A stretch of DNA of 64,000 nt from Achromobacter sp. UMC46. Lineage in GTDB: Bacteria > Pseudomonadota > Gammaproteobacteria > Burkholderiales > Burkholderiaceae_B. The translations under genes were made by a program, and so were the position numbers. Of the stretch, positions 59,441 to 64,000 are shown piece by piece. The stretch is from positions 186,001 to 250,000 of the forward strand of contig NZ_LZZS01000004.1 of NCBI RefSeq assembly GCF_014170335.1. Direction: 5' to 3'. The notes under the pieces were generated by a model. It saw only the letters and a program-made list of their open reading frames with translations. It ran no database searches and was not told where the DNA came from. The number at the start of each line of letters is the position of its first letter. The stretch's first letter is position 1.

Positions 59441-62400
59441 ATGGTTGCCACCGCCCATCGTGCCCCGGCCCAGCCCGGCCTGCCGCGCCTCTGCCATGCG
59501 CCGCAGGGCTTCCCGGACGCCGTGCCGGCGGCTGGCGACTGGGACGCCAGGCTCGCGCGTATCCGCGAGGCCGGCTTCAATGCCGTGCTGATCCCGGCGC
59601 CCTGGCTGCGGCCCGCGGGCACGCATTCATTGGCGCCTGTCGATGCCGACCTGAGCCCCTCGGCAGACCGGACCGAACCGGTCACGGACCGGCTGGCGCG
59701 GCTGGCAACGGTGGCTACCCGCCATGAACTGGCCTTGTGGGTCCGGGTGGCGTTTGACCGGGTATCGGTGGACGCCAGCCCCGGCACGGCGCCGACGGGC
59801 TGGTATCGCGCGCATCCCGAAGACCCGGCGCGCGACCCCCGGTTGCCCCCAAGCGATCGGGGCCTGATGGCGTTGAACGACGGCCCGCCCGCGGGCTTTG
59901 CCGCGACGTGGGCAGCGCGGCTGTCGCGTTGGGCAGACGCCGGCGTGTCCGGCTTCCTGTTCGAAGCGCCGCATTGCCTGACCGGCACCGCATGGCGGGA
60001 TCTGCTGGCGCCGTTGCGGCGGCATGCCGCCCGGCCGGCCTGCCTGGCCTGGACGCCGGGCATGACGCCGCCGCAAGTGGACGCCCTGCGCGAGGCCGGC
60101 TTCGATGGCGTGTTCTCGTCCCTGGCCTGGTGGGACTACAAGGCCGCGTGGCTGGCGGAAGAAGCGGTGCGGCTGGAACGGGTCGCCCCAGTCCTGGCCA
60201 GTGTCTCCCCGCTGGACGGCATGGCGGCGGCCGGCGGACGCCGCGCCTGGGCTGCCGCCTTCACCGCCAACGGCTGGCTCGCCGGCGAAGCGGATGTCGA
60301 TCCGTCCGGACCGGCTCGGGACATCAACCGTTGGCTTGCGACGCAGCCCCCGCAGACGGGGCCCCCCCGCGTGCTCGGGGGCCGGGATGGCCGCGCGACG
60401 CTGGTGCTGCGCGCCGCGACGGATGGGGCAACCGATGGGGCAACCGCCCTCCTTGCCCTGAATCCCGCCGAATCGGCGATGGCGCGGGTCGATTGGGATG
60501 CCGTGGCATCCAGCCTGCCGCCCGGCGACATCGTGCCGCACCCGGGCGCCGGCATGCCGATGCCGGACGGCGACGCGCTGCCGCCCGCCGGCTGCGCGGT
60601 GATGTCGGTCGCGCCCATGCCGCCCGTCCGCGAAGCCTCCCGCCACCCAGGCCCGCGCACCGAAGGCGGCGCCGGCTTGCGCATCGCCATCGAAAGCGTC
60701 TCGCCCGTCGTCGACGACGGCGCGCACCCGGTCAAGTGCGTCGTCCACGAACGCGTGACCGTTCAGGCCGACCTGCTGATGGACGGTCACGACCGCATCG
60801 CGGCCGAATTGCGGTGGCGCGCAGCCGACGAGCCGGACTGGCGCCGCGTCCCCCTTCAACTGTTGGCCAACGACCGCTGGCAAGCCAGTTTCCGGCCACG
60901 CCGCATCGGGCCGCACGAATTCCAGGTGGCCGCCTGGTTCGACGTCTGGCAAACGTTTCGCCATGACCTGGAGGTCAAGCATCGGGCGGGCCGTGCGCTG
61001 GGGTTGGAAATCGCCGAGGGCCTGCAAACCCTGCGCGATGCCGAAAAGCGCGCGGGCCGGCATGCGGAGGGAAGCGACGCCGCGACGGAGATCCGGCGCG
61101 TGCTGAAAGCGCTGCCCGATGTGCCTGCCGATACCGCGCCGACGGACGAGCAGGTCGCCCTGCTGCTGGGCGCCGGCCTGGCGCACGCCATGCGGGCGCT
61201 TGACGCGCATCCCTTCGAATCCGTGACTGCGGCGCGCTATCCGGTCTGGGTCGACCGGCCGCAAGCCGCCCACGGCGCGTGGTACGAACTGTTCCCGCGC
61301 TCGCAAGCCCGCGAACCCGGCCGCCACGGCACCTTCGACGACGTCATCGCGCGCCTGCCCGACATCCGGGAAATGGGTTTCGACGTGCTGTACCTGCCGC
61401 CCATCCATCCCATCGGGCTGCGCAACCGCAAAGGGCGCAACAACAGCCTGACCGCAGGCCCGGACGATGTCGGCAGCCCCTACGCCATCGGCGCGGCGCA
61501 AGGCGGCCATGATGCCATCGAACCCAAGCTGGGCACGCTTGCCGACTTCGTGCGCCTGGTGCACGCGGCGCAGGACCACGGCATGGAAGTCGCGTTGGAT
61601 TTCGCCATCCAGTGCTCGCCCGACCACCCCTGGCTGCAGACGCACCCCGACTGGTTCTCGTGGCGCCCGGACGGGTCCTTGCGCTATGCCGAAAATCCGC
61701 CGAAGAAGTACGAAGACATCGTCAATGTGTCGTTCTATGGCGCGCCGCCGCGCCGGGCCCGCAAGCTTGCGCTATGGCGGGCGCTGCGCGACGTGGTCCT
61801 GTTCTGGGTCGAGCGCGGCGTGCGCATCTTCCGGGTGGACAATCCGCACACCAAGCCGCTGCCGTTCTGGCAATGGCTGATCGCCGAAGTGCATGGCCAG
61901 CATCCCGACGTGCTGTTCCTGTCCGAAGCGTTCACCCGGCCCAAGATGATGTTCCGGCTGGCCAAGGTGGGCTTCACGCAGTCCTACACCTACTTCACGT
62001 GGCGCAACACCAGGGACGAACTGCAAGCCTATCTGGAAGAGATCTCGCGGCCGCCGCCGGCCGATTTCTTCCGGCCGCATTTCTTCGTCAACACGCCGGA
62101 CATCAACCCGCTGTTCCTGCAGACATCCGGCCGCGCGGGCTTCCTGATCCGGGCGGCGTTGGCCGCGATGGGCGCCGGTCTGTGGGGCATCTACAGCGGA
62201 TTCGAACTGTGCGAGGCCGCCGCCGTGCCCGGCAAAGAGGAATACCTGGATTCCGAAAAATACGAACTGCGCCCGCGCGACTGGCATCAGACGGGCAACA
62301 TCCGTGCCGAGATCGCGCGCCTGAACCTGATCCGCCGCGCCAATCCGGCGCTGCAGACCCATCGCGGGCTGACTGCGGTGGCCACCGGCAACGATCGGGT

Positions 62401-62650
62401 GCTGGCCTTCGTGAAGGCCACGCCCGGCCTGGGCAACGTGGTGCTGACCGTCGTCAGCCTGGACCCGTTCAACCCCCAGGTCGCCCACCTGGACCCGCCG
62501 CTATGGCGTTTCGCGGACACGGGCGCCGAGCAATTGACGGCCGAAGACCTGCTGACGGACAGCCGCGACACCTGGCGCGGCGCGCCGCAAGCCGTGCCGC
62601 TGTCCCCCGATCAACCCTATCGCGTCTGGCGATTGTCCCTGCACGGTTGA
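59441..62650 (+). CDS. glgE: Alpha-1,4-glucan:maltose-1-phosphate maltosyltransferase with long N-terminal extension
   Basis: 1069 residues, longer than the about 650-700 of typical GlgE. Residues about 428-1069 are GlgE: VDRPQAAHGAWYELFPRS, DVLYLPPIHPIGLRNRKGRN, nucleophile Asp800 in FRVDNPHTKP, acid/base Glu829 in FLSEAFTRP. The two are 29 residues apart, as in known GlgE. The first 415 residues resemble a degenerate glycosidase domain (GWYRAHPEDPARDP, GLMALNDGPPAGFAATWAAR) without an obvious catalytic pair. GlgE extends glucan with maltose-1-phosphate, in the same pathway as TreS encoded next. GlgA lies immediately upstream. Confidence 0.92.
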   Translation: MVATAHRAPAQPGLPRLCHAPQGFPDAVPAAGDWDARLARIREAGFNAVLIPAPWLRPAGTHSLAPVDADLSPSADRTEPVTDRLARLATVATRHELALWVRVAFDRVSVDASPGTAPTGWYRAHPEDPARDPRLPPSDRGLMALNDGPPAGFAATWAARLSRWADAGVSGFLFEAPHCLTGTAWRDLLAPLRRHAARPACLAWTPGMTPPQVDALREAGFDGVFSSLAWWDYKAAWLAEEAVRLERVAPVLASVSPLDGMAAAGGRRAWAAAFTANGWLAGEADVDPSGPARDINRWLATQPPQTGPPRVLGGRDGRATLVLRAATDGATDGATALLALNPAESAMARVDWDAVASSLPPGDIVPHPGAGMPMPDGDALPPAGCAVMSVAPMPPVREASRHPGPRTEGGAGLRIAIESVSPVVDDGAHPVKCVVHERVTVQADLLMDGHDRIAAELRWRAADEPDWRRVPLQLLANDRWQASFRPRRIGPHEFQVAAWFDVWQTFRHDLEVKHRAGRALGLEIAEGLQTLRDAEKRAGRHAEGSDAATEIRRVLKALPDVPADTAPTDEQVALLLGAGLAHAMRALDAHPFESVTAARYPVWVDRPQAAHGAWYELFPRSQAREPGRHGTFDDVIARLPDIREMGFDVLYLPPIHPIGLRNRKGRNNSLTAGPDDVGSPYAIGAAQGGHDAIEPKLGTLADFVRLVHAAQDHGMEVALDFAIQCSPDHPWLQTHPDWFSWRPDGSLRYAENPPKKYEDIVNVSFYGAPPRRARKLALWRALRDVVLFWVERGVRIFRVDNPHTKPLPFWQWLIAEVHGQHPDVLFLSEAFTRPKMMFRLAKVGFTQSYTYFTWRNTRDELQAYLEEISRPPPADFFRPHFFVNTPDINPLFLQTSGRAGFLIRAALAAMGAGLWGIYSGFELCEAAAVPGKEEYLDSEKYELRPRDWHQTGNIRAEIARLNLIRRANPALQTHRGLTAVATGNDRVLAFVKATPGLGNVVLTVVSLDPFNPQVAHLDPPLWRFADTGAEQLTAEDLLTDSRDTWRGAPQAVPLSPDQPYRVWRLSLHG

Positions 62651-62671
62651 CGCCGCCCGGAGCCCAACGAC

Positions 62672-64000
62672 ATGATCAGTGAAACCCAACCCCTCAAGGA
62701 CGACGGCCTTTGGTACAAGGACGCGGTCATCTACCAGTTGCATGTGAAGTCGTTCTTCGACTCGAACGACGACGGGGTGGGAGACGTTCCCGGCCTGATC
62801 ATGAAGCTGGACTACATCGCCAGCCTGGGCGTGAACACGATCTGGCTGTTGCCCTTCTACCCGTCGCCCCGGCGCGACGACGGCTACGACATCGCCGATT
62901 ACCGGGGCGTGCACCCCGACTATGGCACCGTGGCCGATGTGCGCAAACTGATACGCGAAGCACACGCCCGCGGCCTGCGCGTGATCACCGAACTGGTCGT
63001 GAACCATACGTCGGACCAGCACCGCTGGTTCCAGCGCGCCCGCACGTCTCGCCCGGGCTCGGCGGCGCGCAATTTCTACGTCTGGTCGGACAACGACAAG
63101 GCCTACGCCGGCACCCGCATCATCTTCTGCGACACCGAAAAATCCAACTGGACGTGGGACCCCGAGGCACAGGCCTATTTCTGGCACCGCTTCTATTCCC
63201 ATCAGCCGGACCTGAATTACGACAATCCCCAGGTGCTGAAGGAAGTGCTGTCCGTCATGCGCTACTGGCTGGACATGGGGGTGGACGGGCTGCGGCTGGA
63301 CGCCGTGCCTTACCTGGTGGAACGCGAGGGCACCAACAACGAGAACCTGCCCGAAACGCACCAGGTGCTCAAGCAGATACGCGCGGTGATCGACGCCGAG
63401 TACCCCGGCCGCCTGCTGCTGGCCGAGGCCAACCAATGGCCGGAGGACGCGCAGGAGTATTTCGGCGCCGGCGACGAATGCCACATGTCGTTCCACTTCC
63501 CGCTGATGCCGCGCATGTACATGGCGATCGCGCAGGAAGACCGCTTTCCCATCACCGACATCATCCGGCAGACGCCCGACATCCCGGCCACCTGCCAATG
63601 GGCCATTTTCCTGCGCAACCACGACGAACTGACGCTGGAAATGGTGACCAGCCGCGAACGCGACTACCTGTGGAGCGTCTACGCCGCCGACCCGCGCGCG
63701 CGCATCAACCTGGGCATCCGCCGCCGGCTGGCCCCCTTGCTGGAACGCGACCGCCGGCGGGTCGAATTGATGAACAGCCTGCTGCTGTCGATGCCCGGCA
63801 CGCCGGTGCTGTACTACGGCGACGAACTGGGCATGGGCGACAACGTGCACCTGGGCGACCGCGACGGCGTACGCACGCCCATGCAATGGTCGCCCGACCG
63901 CAACGGCGGCTTTTCGCGGGCAGACCCCGAGCGCCTGCCGCTGCCGGTGCTGATGGGGCCGCTGTACGGCTACGAGGCGGTCAACGTCGAAGCCCAGCAG
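62672..64000 (+). CDS. treS: Trehalose synthase (maltose-trehalose isomerase), partial at right edge
   Basis: 443 residues are inside the window; the gene continues beyond the edge with no stop. GH13 landmarks: [20 protein letters not shown] at the start, then [19 protein letters not shown] and [16 protein letters not shown]. The catalytic residues are nucleophile Asp210 ([13 protein letters not shown]), acid/base Glu252 ([11 protein letters not shown]) and Asp318 ([13 protein letters not shown]). TreS interconverts maltose and trehalose, feeding the GlgE pathway. A C-terminal maltokinase fusion is common in this lineage and could lie outside the window. The start is 21 bp after glgE. Confidence 0.95.
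   Translation, partial: MISETQPLKDDGLWYKDAVIYQLHVKSFFDSNDDGVGDVPGLIMKLDYIASLGVNTIWLLPFYPSPRRDDGYDIADYRGVHPDYGTVADVRKLIREAHARGLRVITELVVNHTSDQHRWFQRARTSRPGSAARNFYVWSDNDKAYAGTRIIFCDTEKSNWTWDPEAQAYFWHRFYSHQPDLNYDNPQVLKEVLSVMRYWLDMGVDGLRLDAVPYLVEREGTNNENLPETHQVLKQIRAVIDAEYPGRLLLAEANQWPEDAQEYFGAGDECHMSFHFPLMPRMYMAIAQEDRFPITDIIRQTPDIPATCQWAIFLRNHDELTLEMVTSRERDYLWSVYAADPRARINLGIRRRLAPLLERDRRRVELMNSLLLSMPGTPVLYYGDELGMGDNVHLGDRDGVRTPMQWSPDRNGGFSRADPERLPLPVLMGPLYGYEAVNVEAQQ

Overview
The window is about 64 kb of high-GC, gene-dense bacterial chromosome. The four Bug-type (TctC) periplasmic binding proteins, the Burkholderiales-type porin, the LysR/GntR-FCD regulators and the ATGA/TGATG-coupled operons point to a betaproteobacterium of the Alcaligenaceae (Achromobacter/Bordetella-like); the genus is an inference. 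I see no rRNA, tRNA, CRISPR array, phage or intact insertion sequence. No gap between genes is longer than about 300 bases.

Layout. (a) 1-3.5 kb: edge-truncated LysR regulator, divergent outer-membrane barrel of the alginate-export type, and an exported amidohydrolase. (b) 3.5-10.4 kb: porin, Bug protein, quinone-oxidoreductase-like enzyme, intradiol ring-cleavage dioxygenase, second Bug protein and a cupin, all on the minus strand and divergent from a LysR regulator. (c) 10.5-11.2 kb: small SAM methyltransferase. (d) 11.4-21 kb: ten-gene aromatic catabolic operon (three-component Rieske oxygenase, gentisate-type cupin dioxygenase, ornithine-cyclodeaminase-like enzyme, FAH-family enzyme, HpaH-type hydratase, SnoaL-like protein, Bug protein) read from 20.1 kb and divergent from a GntR/FCD regulator; the promoter region carries four GCATGC-centred palindromes, three of them exactly 52 bp apart. 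(e) 21-31.1 kb: acyl-CoA operon (enoyl-CoA hydratase, fused double acyl-CoA dehydrogenase, CaiB CoA-transferase, nitronate-monooxygenase-like enzyme, Bug protein), a 914-aa MalT-like LuxR regulator, and two adjacent gene remnants (thiolase and SDR), each with a large internal deletion.

(f) 31.3-37.1 kb: YcaC-like hydrolase; biotin carboxylase/BCCP, fused KipI-KipA (PxpB-PxpC) and LamB/YcsF (PxpA) genes with a divergent GntR regulator. (g) 37.1-40.7 kb: PepSY membrane protein and DUF2946 protein, two small exported proteins, RraA-like protein. (h) 40.8-50.2 kb: two complete FecI-FecR-TonB-receptor systems placed back to back around a short region with two Fur-box-like sequences; the right-hand one also has a PepSY protein. 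(i) 50.4-53.4 kb: ybhP-clsB-ybhN-like operon coupled by ATGA overlaps. (j) 53.4-57.6 kb: DUF3182 protein, alpha/beta hydrolase, PRC-barrel protein, pyruvate-oxidase-like ThDP enzyme. (k) 57.9 kb to the right edge: glycogen synthase, GlgE maltosyltransferase with a long N-terminal extension, and TreS cut by the edge, i.e. trehalose/alpha-glucan metabolism.

The left half is mostly uptake and catabolism of small carboxylates or aromatics, each module with its own regulator and an orphan binding protein. The right half is iron acquisition, envelope lipids and storage carbohydrate. The leads most worth following are the 52-bp operator array with its unusual aromatic pathway, the decayed beta-oxidation operon with matching CCCCGAT/AGGGGG palindromes, and the biotin carboxylase/KipIA/YcsF module that resembles a split urea carboxylase.
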